In this document: in pieces, positions 16,084 to 26,412 of the stretch | Layout of the letters: every line of letters starts with the position of its first letter | How positions within the stretch are numbered: the first letter of the stretch is position 1 | Assembly: GCA_018262455.1 (NCBI GenBank) | Contig: JAGSPR010000245.1 | Coordinates: 1 to 32,274 of the forward strand | From: Deltaproteobacteria bacterium | GTDB lineage: Bacteria; Myxococcota; Polyangia; Haliangiales; Haliangiaceae | Direction of reading: 5' to 3' | Length of the DNA: 32,274 nucleotides | Program-made: the position numbers and the translations under genes | Notes under the pieces: generated by a model | What the model saw: only the letters and a program-made list of their open reading frames with translations | The model's database searches: none | Told to the model about the DNA's origin: nothing

Positions 16084-17691
16084 TCATCCCGGCTCGTCGA
16101 GCTGCCGCTGTTCGAGATCGATCTGCATCGTCTCGGTCCGCGTATCGGTGGGCGGCTGGCTGCCGACCTTGGCGTTGAACGTCTGCCACCAAGCGCGTGC
16201 CTGCTCGCGGCTCCAGTCGCCCGGATCGACGAGCCGCTCGAGGTCCTCGGCGAGCGCGGCAGCCGACGGATGCCGATCGGCGGGCCGCTTCGAGAGGCAC
16301 TTCATGATGATCGCCTCGAGCGCGGGCGGCACGGGTCGCTTGGTCATCTCGGACATCGGCTTCGGCGGCTGGGTGACGTGCTGGATGCAGATGTCGACGT
16401 GGGTCTTGCCGTCGAACACCCGCCGGCCGGTGAGCAGGAAGTACCCCACCGCTCCGAGCGCGTAGAGATCGACGGCCGGCCCGATCCCATCCGGATCCGT
16501 CAGCCCCTCGGGCGCGATGTAGTGCGGCGTCCCGAGGATCACCTGGGTGGAGCCGGTGCTCTCGCGGGAGATCTCCTTCACCAGGCCGAAGTCGACGACC
16601 TTCGCGACGTCGGGCACGCCGCCGCGCTCGCACAGGATGATGTTCGCCGGCGTGATGTCGCGGTGGATGATGGGGACCCCGTGCGCCTCCTGGAGCGCGC
16701 CCGAGACCTGCACGAGGATCTTCACCACGCGCGATGCGGGTTGCGCACCGTGCTCACGGACGAGGTGGTCGAGGTTGATGCCGGCGAGGTACTCCATCGC
16801 GTAGTACAAGCTGCCGTTGGCGCGGCCGTAGTCGAACACCGCGACCGTGTTGGGGTGCGTGAGCTGACTCATGTGCTGCACCTCCTTCTCGAACCGATCG
16901 AGGTTCTCGGGGCCGTGATCGGGGAGCAGGAGCTTCACCGCGGTGGGCCGGCGCAGCATCGCGTGTCGCGCGTGGTAGACCGCGCCCATCCCGCCCTGGC
17001 CGATCTTGCGCCCGAGCGTGTAACTGCCGAGCTGCATCGCCTCGTTGACCTTCTTGCGCAGGCCGTAAATGATTCCGGATCCAGTCGCCGCGATCAGCAC
17101 GCCGATCGCGCACATCATGATGCCGCCGCCGCCGTAGGCCAGGCCTGGTAGATCCTGCACGGTCGTGGCGCCGAGGTAGATCCCGGAGGCCACCAGGGGC
17201 ACGAAGGTGATGCTCGCGACGATCGCGGTGCGCCGAGCACTGCTCGGCACGAGCAACGCGCGCGTGAAGACCGTGAAGCACGCGAAGATCAGCGACGTGT
17301 AGCCCGCCGGTCGAAAGTCGGACTGGAGCGCCGCGCTCGCGCCGAACGCGAGGCCGATCGTGCTCGCGTACATCAGGTCGATCCGGTAGAGGGCTTCGAC
17401 CGAGAGCTTCCGCCGCACGATCCACACGCGCCACACCGACGCCATCACGGCGAGCGCGACGGCCGCCCCGCCGAACACCAAGTTGGTGTGCTTCGGCGCG
17501 ATGTCGTAGAGCCGGTAGCTCATCCCGAGGAACCCCAGCAGCGTCACGAAGCTCCAGAACATCAGCTTCGAGTAGACGTTGAGCCGTGCCTGGAGATCGG
17601 CGCGCGCCTCGTCCTCGGTCCCCGTGGATCGCCAGGACAACAGGCGACGAGCCTGTGCCGCCAGCCGCCGGGATCGCGCTGCGTCCGCCAT
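16084..17691 (-). CDS. Polytopic membrane Ser/Thr protein kinase
   Basis: 535 aa from the ATG at 17691; an upstream in-frame GTG at 17748 would add 19 residues and cannot be excluded. Residues about 42-215 contain around six hydrophobic helices. The kinase domain (about 224-490) follows: G-loop GQGGMG (231-236), Lys253, HRD 343-345, Asn350 and DFG 367-369, so the core catalytic residues are kept. The position normally held by the catalytic-loop Lys (HRDxKxxN) is Thr347. The sensor appears to be the membrane part itself, because no extracytoplasmic domain is present. The substrate might be Thr sites read by the adjacent FHA protein, to which it is convergent (3 bp apart). Confidence 0.92.
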   Translation of the reverse strand: MADAARSRRLAAQARRLLSWRSTGTEDEARADLQARLNVYSKLMFWSFVTLLGFLGMSYRLYDIAPKHTNLVFGGAAVALAVMASVWRVWIVRRKLSVEALYRIDLMYASTIGLAFGASAALQSDFRPAGYTSLIFACFTVFTRALLVPSSARRTAIVASITFVPLVASGIYLGATTVQDLPGLAYGGGGIMMCAIGVLIAATGSGIIYGLRKKVNEAMQLGSYTLGRKIGQGGMGAVYHARHAMLRRPTAVKLLLPDHGPENLDRFEKEVQHMSQLTHPNTVAVFDYGRANGSLYYAMEYLAGINLDHLVREHGAQPASRVVKILVQVSGALQEAHGVPIIHRDITPANIILCERGGVPDVAKVVDFGLVKEISRESTGSTQVILGTPHYIAPEGLTDPDGIGPAVDLYALGAVGYFLLTGRRVFDGKTHVDICIQHVTQPPKPMSEMTKRPVPPALEAIIMKCLSKRPADRHPSAAALAEDLERLVDPGDWSREQARAWWQTFNAKVGSQPPTDTRTETMQIDLEQRQLDEPG

Positions 17692-17830
17692 CTGCCCAAC
17701 GGTACCGGAGTCCGGCGTGCGGGTGCCGTTCCGCGTTGGGTTCCCCACATTTACCCGCCGCCGATCGCCCAGGCGCGTCAGCCGCGAGGCGAGGCGAAGG
17801 GGGGATCTGTGTCGGAGTTTGCCACCGGCA

Positions 17831-17845
17831 GTGATCGGCGATCAC
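17831..17845. promoter_or_regulatory. Inverted repeat upstream of the barrel-protein genes
   Basis: GTGATC-GGC-GATCAC is a perfect 6-bp inverted repeat in the 213-bp divergent gap between the kinase and the first barrel gene, 60 bp before the ATG at 17905. A second, shorter one, GTCGG-ATCAC-CCGAC, lies at 17869-17883. They are candidate operator sites. No promoter hexamers stand out. Confidence 0.3.
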
Positions 17846-17904
17846 GCGGATCTAACGGCACGGCACTGGTCGGATCACCCGACTATCAGTCACAACAGCT
17901 GTGG

Positions 17905-18779
<875 letters not shown>

Positions 18780-18800
18780 CAGGGAGCCGAAGGAAGAACC

Positions 18801-19817
18801 ATGAAGCAAGTCACAGTCATCCTTGCGACGGTGCTGGTCACCGGCGCGATCGCACGGGCGCAGCCGTTGCCCGATGTGCCGATCCCACCCGACAACGGCA
18901 GCGCCAGCAACCCGGGGAGCGCTGGCGGTAGCGACACCGGCAGCGGGGAGGCGGCGAAACCGCCTCTGCAGGACGTGACCGGGCCTTCCGATCCTTATCA
19001 ACCGGCCCCACCGCCGAAGCCCAGCAAGCCATTGCCGCCGATCTACATGCCGGAGGTCCTGACGACCCCGACCGGCTGGCTGCTCCCCGCCGCGGTGCTG
19101 TACTCCAAGACCTCGATCGACACCGGCGGCGGCGTGTCGTCCGATACCCGCGTCGGTCTCGGCGATGTGGCCGAGTTCGGCCTCGCCACGACCGACGCGA
19201 TCCGCGAGCGCGACGCCGAGACCGATGCGCGCGCGAGCCGGATCCAGCCATACGTGACCGCCTCGTTCCGGCTCGGAGTGTCCGAGGCGAGGCTGTTCCC
19301 GGAACAGCCCGGCATGACGCTCGGCTTCCGCAAGTCGTTCGAGCGTAACCACAACGAGTTCAAGACGCGGATCGCCGAGCTCACCCTGGTCGCCAGCAAG
19401 CACCTCGGCCAGCACGCCGCGATCCACGTCGGTGGCGCATTCTGGGACGCCTCGCTCGAGGGCGACCTCGATGGCGCCGGCACGCGGCGCGAGGTCACGC
19501 TCCACGGTGGCGACAAGAAGAGCAACCAGGTGCGCCCGTTCGGGGGGCTCGAGGTCACGCCGCTGCCGCACGCCCAGATCCTCATCGATCTCGGCTGGGC
19601 ACCAGAGTTCTGTTACCACTGCGCCGAGGGCGACCAGATCCAGCTCAAGCCGGTGCTGTCGTGGGGTGTCCGCTACGAGGTCGCGCGGTGGATGCGCCTC
19701 GAATCGGGCGTCCGCGTGCCCGACATCGCCGAGGCGAACCTGCTGGACGCCCAGATCTTTGGCCAGGTGACGTTCACTTCGTGGGCGCTGCGCCGCGCGG
19801 TCGATAGCCTCAAGTAG
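18801..19817 (+). CDS. Secreted outer-membrane-barrel-like protein (second paralogue)
   Basis: 338 aa, with a good GAAGGA ribosome site 7 bp before the ATG. A signal peptide ends around residue 20 (ARA-Q). A Gly/Ser/Pro-rich linker (about 25-80) follows, then TPTGWLLP (about 90) and alternating strand patterns (VGLGDVAEFGL, YVTASFRLGV, ITFTSW-like C-terminal strand), which suggest a periplasm-facing linker and an outer-membrane beta barrel. No enzymatic motif. The cargo or ligand is unknown. It lies 21 bp after the first paralogue and 3 bp before the third, consistent with an operon. Confidence 0.7.
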   Translation: MKQVTVILATVLVTGAIARAQPLPDVPIPPDNGSASNPGSAGGSDTGSGEAAKPPLQDVTGPSDPYQPAPPPKPSKPLPPIYMPEVLTTPTGWLLPAAVLYSKTSIDTGGGVSSDTRVGLGDVAEFGLATTDAIRERDAETDARASRIQPYVTASFRLGVSEARLFPEQPGMTLGFRKSFERNHNEFKTRIAELTLVASKHLGQHAAIHVGGAFWDASLEGDLDGAGTRREVTLHGGDKKSNQVRPFGGLEVTPLPHAQILIDLGWAPEFCYHCAEGDQIQLKPVLSWGVRYEVARWMRLESGVRVPDIAEANLLDAQIFGQVTFTSWALRRAVDSLK

Positions 19818-19820
19818 CCC

Positions 19821-20624
19821 ATGCGCCGCGCGCTCTCCCTCCTCGTGATCGGGCTCCTCGGCCCGGTCGCGCACGCAGATCCGACGGCGGATCGCGTGTT
19901 CACCGCGCCGACGGCCTGGTTGCCGCCGAGCAACGCGGTGGTCGGGATCGGCGTCGTCGATCTGCGTGCGCTGGCCGACAAGCGGCTCGAGAGCACGCTG
20001 ATCGTCGGCTACGGGCTCGGGGGGCTCGCGGCGGTCGACGTCGGCACCGACACCGACGTCCGGGGCTGCACCGACTGCGCAGGCACCGTGCCGCCGGCTC
20101 CGATCTACCTCGGCCGCGCGTCGTTTCGACTCGGCGCGCGGCAGGATGCATGGTTTCGCGGCATGCCCGCGGTGGTGTTCGGCGTCCAGACGACGTTCGG
20201 GTCGAGCGGGCCATTCCGCGACGCGCGCGTCAGCGAGGCGTACGTCGTGGCGAGCCGCGAGCTCGGCCCGGTCCGGATGCACGGCGGCGTCGCCCTGATC
20301 GATGCCGGGTTCGCGGACGTCACGCTCGGGCGCAAGGCGCGGCCGCTGGCGGGCCTCGAGTGGACGCCTTCGCAGTACCCGAAGACCACGCTGATGGGGG
20401 ATGTCGCATGGATGCCGCGGCTCGAGTCCGACGCGACCGATCGGGTAGCGCTCGAATGGGTGGCAGGGTGGGGCGTGCGCTACCAGGCGTTCGCCAGGGC
20501 CGCGATCGAGCTGGCGGTCCGGCACCGGCAAGACGAAGGTCTGGGCGACAGCACCGTGATGGTCCGCATGACCGGGATGTGGGAGCTGGAACCTGCGCCA
20601 CGGGCGGTGATCCGGTTGCGGTGA
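19821..20624 (+). CDS. Secreted outer-membrane-barrel-like protein (third paralogue)
   Basis: 267 aa, starting 3 bp after the second paralogue's stop. A short signal peptide ends near residue 19 (AHA-D) and no linker follows. FTAPTAWLPP (about 27-36) corresponds to the TPTGWLLP segment of the second paralogue. The rest alternates hydrophobic and polar residues like barrel strands. One CxxC (CTDC near 79-82) may form a disulfide in the periplasm. Function not recognised. Homology to the second copy is by motif order, not by alignment. Confidence 0.68.
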   Translation: MRRALSLLVIGLLGPVAHADPTADRVFTAPTAWLPPSNAVVGIGVVDLRALADKRLESTLIVGYGLGGLAAVDVGTDTDVRGCTDCAGTVPPAPIYLGRASFRLGARQDAWFRGMPAVVFGVQTTFGSSGPFRDARVSEAYVVASRELGPVRMHGGVALIDAGFADVTLGRKARPLAGLEWTPSQYPKTTLMGDVAWMPRLESDATDRVALEWVAGWGVRYQAFARAAIELAVRHRQDEGLGDSTVMVRMTGMWELEPAPRAVIRLR

Positions 20625-20641
20625 TCGGGCACGATGCCGCC

Positions 20642-21943
20642 ATGACCATCGAGACTTCGTGGTCGACGCGCGCGACCTCGGCGCGCGACGTCGCAAACCT
20701 GGTCCCTTCCGGGGCCCGGGTCTTCGTGCACGGCGCCGTCGCGACGCCGATCCCGCTGCTCGACGCGCTCGCCGCCCGCACCGATGTGGAGGGCGTGCGG
20801 CTGTACCACCTCCACACGACCGGCACGACCAGCTTCGTCGCCCCCGAGGTGGCCGAGCGACTGCGCTCGATCTCGTTCTTCGTCGGACCCGGCGTCCGGC
20901 AGGCCGTCGCGGCGGGGCGAGCTGACTTCATGCCGGTGTTCCTGTCGGACATCCCGGGCCTGTTCACGTCACGCGCGATCCCACTCGACGTCGCGCTCGT
21001 CCAGCTCTCGCCTCCCGATCGCCATGGCCTGATGTCGCTCGGCACGTCGGTCGACGCCGCCCGCGCCGCGGTCGACAGCGCGCGCCTGGTGCTCGCGGAG
21101 GTCAACGAGCGCATGCCGCGCACGCTCGGGAACTCGGTGGTCTCGATCGATCGTGTCCACGCGTTCGTGCACACGAACCGGCCGTTGCCTTCGCACGTGC
21201 CCGAGGCGCCGAACGAGGTCACCTCGCGGATCGGAGAGCTCGTGGCCGAGCTCGTCGAGCACGGCGCGACCCTCCAGGCGGGGATCGGCGCGATCCCCGA
21301 CGCGGTGCTCGCCCGGCTCGGCAATCACCTCGAGCTCGGCGTCCACACCGAGATGTTCTCCGACGGGCTGCTCCCGCTGCTCCAGTCCGGCGTCGTCACC
21401 AACCGCAACAAAGGCGTCCACCCGGGCCGTACGGTGACGAGCTTCATCAGCGGGAGTCAGCGGCTCTACGACCATGTCGACGACAACCCCTCGATCGAAT
21501 TTCACGGCTGCGATCGGACGAACGACACCGCGTTGATCCGCAAGAACCCCAAGGTCACCGCGATCAACTCGGCGATCGAGATCGACCTCACCGGCCAGGT
21601 GTGCGCCGATTCGATGGGACACACGATCTTCTCGGGCATCGGCGGGCAGATGGACTTCCTCCGCGGTGCGGCGCTCTCGCCGGGCGGTAAGCCGATCATC
21701 GCGCTGCCATCGACGGCGGCGCACGGCAAGGTCTCGCGGATCACCGGGGAGCTCAAGCCGGGCGCCGGCGTCGTCACCACCCGGGGCCACGTCCACTGGG
21801 TCGTCACCGAGTTCGGTGCGCGCAACCTCCACGGGCTGACCCTCCGCGAGCGCGGCGAGGCGCTGATCTCGATCGCTCATCCCGACATGCGCGGCGAGTT
21901 GCGCCGGATGTTGGTCGAGACTCGCCACTATCCGATGTCGTGA
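20642..21943 (+). CDS. Acetyl-CoA hydrolase / CoA-transferase family enzyme
   Basis: 433 aa from the ATG at 20642; the frame is open further upstream but that stretch overlaps the barrel gene. Family features: AGIGAIPDAVL (213-223), catalytic Glu237 in HTEMFSDG, and GIGGQMDF (332-339) near the CoA site. Members move CoA between acyl groups (acetate, 4-hydroxybutyrate, succinate) through a glutamyl-CoA intermediate; the substrate pair here cannot be told. It is cytoplasmic. Full length for the 4-hydroxybutyrate CoA-transferase-like group. It is 17 bp downstream of the barrel gene and may be co-transcribed, with no obvious functional link. Confidence 0.93.
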   Translation: MTIETSWSTRATSARDVANLVPSGARVFVHGAVATPIPLLDALAARTDVEGVRLYHLHTTGTTSFVAPEVAERLRSISFFVGPGVRQAVAAGRADFMPVFLSDIPGLFTSRAIPLDVALVQLSPPDRHGLMSLGTSVDAARAAVDSARLVLAEVNERMPRTLGNSVVSIDRVHAFVHTNRPLPSHVPEAPNEVTSRIGELVAELVEHGATLQAGIGAIPDAVLARLGNHLELGVHTEMFSDGLLPLLQSGVVTNRNKGVHPGRTVTSFISGSQRLYDHVDDNPSIEFHGCDRTNDTALIRKNPKVTAINSAIEIDLTGQVCADSMGHTIFSGIGGQMDFLRGAALSPGGKPIIALPSTAAHGKVSRITGELKPGAGVVTTRGHVHWVVTEFGARNLHGLTLRERGEALISIAHPDMRGELRRMLVETRHYPMS

Positions 21944-21971
21944 ACCACAGGGCGCGCCCCCGAGGCCGGCG

Positions 21972-23234
21972 TCAGGTCCTGCGCGTCAGCGTGAAGTAGA
22001 ACGTGCTGCCGGCGCCAGCTTCGCTCTCCGCCCAGATTCGCCCGCCGTGCGCGTCGACGACTCCGCGGGCGAGGGAGAGCCCGAACGCGGCGCCCCTGTA
22101 GCTCGAGTTCTTGCTGCGCCAGTGGCGCTGGAACAGCGTGGGCAGCTCGTCGGCATCGATGCCCGGGCCGGTGTCACGGACGAAGAACACCACCTCCCCG
22201 GACGCGGCCGTCGCGCCGATCGTGATCTGGCCTCCCTTCGAGGTGACCTTGACCGCGTTCGTGGCCAGGCTCGCCAGGATCTGCGCCACGCGCGCGGGAT
22301 CGCAGTCGACCCTCGGCAGATCCGCCGCGACCTGGTGTTCGAACCTGATCCCCCGTTCTCCCGCGACGGGCGCGACCCGCTCGGCCGCCTGCGCCACGAT
22401 CGCGCCCGGTCCAGCTTGCCTGCGCGCGAGCACGAGGCGACCTGCATCGATGCCCGCGAAGTCGACGAGATCCTCGAGCAGCCGCGCCATCCGTTCGGAC
22501 TGACGGTGGATCCGCTCGGCGACGCCGCGGATCCGCCGGCTCGTCGGATCGTCCGCCTCCCCGGACTGGACCAGCGTCGACGCGCCGATCAGGATCGTCC
22601 CGAGCGGGCTGCGCAGGTCGTGCGAGACGACCGCCAGGATCTCCTCGCGCGTCCGCGTCTCCTCGGATGCCTGTAGCCGTGCCTCGCTCTCCGTCCGACA
22701 GCCCACCGCGAGTCGTTGGTCGGCCTCGATCCGCGCGAGCGTGAGCGCGTACTGGTCCGCGAGGATCGCGAGGAAGGTGCGCTCGCTGGTGTCGAGGTCC
22801 TGGCCGTGCGCGTAGGTCACCGCCAGGACTCCGAGCGCCTTGCCCCCAGCGCGCAGCGGCAGGTTCGCACAGGCGGGGCCGCCGGGGCTCGCCACGATCA
22901 CGGGCTGGCCGGTCCGGACCGCCTCGGCGATCGGGGCATCGAGCTCGAGCGGGAGGCTCTGCCACGTCACGCGACGCTGGGCGGGCCGCGACGACGTGCC
23001 GAGGAGCTCGAGCGGCCCGGCCTCGCCGGCCAGCAGCCAGATCGCGCCGGTCGAGTGACCGCCGGCATCGAGCCCTTGCTCGACCACGATCCGCCCGGCG
23101 TGCTCGCGCGTGTGGGTCGCCGCGAGCGCGCCGGTCACCGCCAGTAGCCGTGCCATCCGGCTCTCGACTCGCGCGAGCCGAGCGACCTCGTCCTCGAGCA
23201 TGCGCACGCGGATCTCGGGATCGTTCGGTCGCAT
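21972..23234 (-). CDS. Cytosolic GAF-domain sensor histidine kinase
   Basis: 420 aa from the ATG at 23234; the frame is open 33 codons further but those codons fill the promoter gap. Residues 10-30 are a coiled coil, about 35-170 a GAF-like sensor domain, and about 190-260 HisKA with phospho-His205 in VSHDLRSPLG. The HATPase domain has N326, DTGPGID (354-360) and GLSLA (385-389). No membrane helix is present, so the signal is intracellular. No cognate response regulator is adjacent; it may be an orphan or act on a distant partner. It is divergent from the PEGA kinase across 131 bp. Confidence 0.92.
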   Translation of the reverse strand: MRPNDPEIRVRMLEDEVARLARVESRMARLLAVTGALAATHTREHAGRIVVEQGLDAGGHSTGAIWLLAGEAGPLELLGTSSRPAQRRVTWQSLPLELDAPIAEAVRTGQPVIVASPGGPACANLPLRAGGKALGVLAVTYAHGQDLDTSERTFLAILADQYALTLARIEADQRLAVGCRTESEARLQASEETRTREEILAVVSHDLRSPLGTILIGASTLVQSGEADDPTSRRIRGVAERIHRQSERMARLLEDLVDFAGIDAGRLVLARRQAGPGAIVAQAAERVAPVAGERGIRFEHQVAADLPRVDCDPARVAQILASLATNAVKVTSKGGQITIGATAASGEVVFFVRDTGPGIDADELPTLFQRHWRSKNSSYRGAAFGLSLARGVVDAHGGRIWAESEAGAGSTFYFTLTRRT

Positions 23235-23365
23235 CCGGCGGATGGTGCCACGCACCTCGCAACTCCCGATCCAGCGATGTTCAACAGAATGCACGAGGCC
23301 CGACACGCCCGACATGATGGAAACCAAGCCCATCGTGGCGGTGTCAGGCTTAGGATGAGGCCGAA

Positions 23366-25282
<1,917 letters not shown>

Positions 25283-25292
25283 CCGTGAGCTG

Positions 25293-25371
25293 ACCGAAAC
25301 TAGCGGCCACCTGCGCTCGATGATTCGGCCTGGGACCCGAGTTGTCCCAATAGGATAGGTCCGGTTTCGGT
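25293..25371 (+). promoter_or_regulatory. Nested inverted repeats between the PEGA kinase and the J-like gene
   Basis: An outer pair ACCGAAAC (25293-25300) / GTTTCGGT (25364-25371) encloses a hairpin TGGGAC-7 nt-GTCCCA (25331-25349). No T-run follows the hairpin, so it is not a textbook terminator. It could be an operator pair or an RNA structure in the leader of the J-like gene (ATG 25407). TAGGAT at 25351-25356 could be a -10 element without a clear -35. Confidence 0.3.
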
Positions 25372-25744
25372 TCGCGCCCGGCGACTCGTCGGGTACCATC
25401 GTGTGCATGGAGGGGTCAGACGAAGCGCGCGCCTGCGCCGTCCTCGTCGAGATGCAGCAACGGCTGATCCATGGGCCGCACGCGGCGCTCGGGGTCGGGC
25501 TCGACGCTTCGGCGTCGGACATCCGGACTGCCTTCCTTCAGCTCACGAAGATCTTTCACCCGGCACGGTTCGGCAGGATGTCACCGGACACCCAGCGGCT
25601 GTCCAACGAGGTGTTCCTCTCGCTGCGCGCTGCCCACGACACGCTCGCGAAGCCGCGGCCACGCCTGTCGGCGCCAACCTCGCCAGTGCAGCAGACACCG
25701 CCAGGTCCCGGAGGGAGGGGGCAGACACCGACTCGTCCGACGCC

Positions 25745-25960
25745 GCCGCCGACGACCCTGAGGCCGACGACGACCACGCCGACGCCGCCGACGTGGCCGA
25801 GCCTGAGGCCGACGACGACCACGCCGACGCCGCCGCCGAGCCTGAGGCCGACGACGACCACGCCGACGCCGCCGCCGAGCTTGAGGCCGACGACGACCAC
25901 GCCGACGCCGCCGCCGAGCCTGAGGCCGACGACGAGCACGCCGACGCCGCCGCTGAGCAA
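25745..25960 (+). repeat. 39-bp tandem repeats encoding the SLRPTTTTPTPPP linker
   Basis: Four near-identical units start with the CTGAGG phase at about 25803, 25842, 25881 and 25920 (39-bp period), plus a variant unit 45 bp before the first. Each encodes a 13-residue Thr/Pro segment inside the J-like protein. It is a coding low-complexity linker that can change length by slippage. Confidence 0.85.
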
Positions 25961-26024
25961 TGCCCAGCTGCGCACCGGGCCGCAGCAGCGGATGCCGAGC
26001 GGCCCATATCCTGCCGTGGCGGTG

Positions 26025-26044
26025 CCTCGCGCGACCTCGCGCGA
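26025..26044 (+). repeat. Exact 10-bp tandem duplication CCTCGCGCGA x2
   Basis: Two adjacent copies (26025-26034 and 26035-26044). Ten bases shift the frame by one, exactly the offset between the N- and C-terminal halves of the J-like gene. Confidence 0.9.
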
Positions 26045-26412
26045 CCACCGGAGGGGTTCCGAGCGGGTCGAACCCGACCGCCGTCGCGTCGATCCCGCCG
26101 GGGTCGACCGGGCAGGTCGCGACCCGTCCGCACGACCCCGAGCTGGCGCCGATCCACGACTTGATGCTGCGCGGGCAGTGGGAGCCTGCGCGCGCCGCGA
26201 TCACCGTGCTGGCCGCGAAGGCGCCCGCGTCGCCCAAGTACCGCGCGCTACTCAGCTACACCCGGGGCCGCGAGGCACAGCTCGCGCGCCGGCTCGACGA
26301 GGCACGCGTCGAGCTCGACACCGCGTTGCAGCTCGATCCGGATCTCCAGCTCGCCAAGACCGCGCTCGCGGAGCTGTTCACTCGTCGCAAGTAGGTATAC
26401 TGGCAGCCAGCG

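Larger units (their letters stand above)
25407..26394 (+). pseudogene. J-domain-like / Thr-Pro repeat / TPR protein broken by a 10-bp duplication
   Basis: The ATG at 25407 is used (an in-frame GTG sits 6 bp upstream). Residues about 25-80 resemble a J domain, but the HPD that activates Hsp70 reads HPA (51-53, HPARF). A Thr/Pro linker with repeats follows. The C-terminal helical TPR-like part (MLRGQWEPARAAI, LARRLDEARVELDTALQLDP) lies in another frame and ends at 26394. CCTCGCGCGA occurs twice in tandem at 26025-26044. Deleting one copy joins the two frames exactly (PRATTGGVPSGSN) to give 325 aa. The intact protein would be the partner of the DnaK 18 bp downstream. It is a sequence error or a real mutation. 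Confidence 0.82.

Noticed and set aside
20150..20641. Upstream extension of the CoA-transferase frame
   Set aside because: It overlaps the third barrel gene and has shadow composition; family proteins start near the ATG at 20642.
25745..25960. Regular 39-bp repeats that could be taken for a CRISPR array
   Set aside because: There are no unique spacers, the repeats are contiguous and coding, and no cas gene is present.
25403..26164. A second plus-strand frame giving Ala/Asp/Glu repeats across the Thr-Pro linker
   Set aside because: It follows the same 39-bp repeat in another frame, with no J-domain or TPR content; the J-like frame has both.
26396..26401. TATACT as a -10 promoter element for the DnaK gene
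   Set aside because: No matching -35 element is seen at 16-18 bp, and it lies within the stop-proximal gap of a likely operon.
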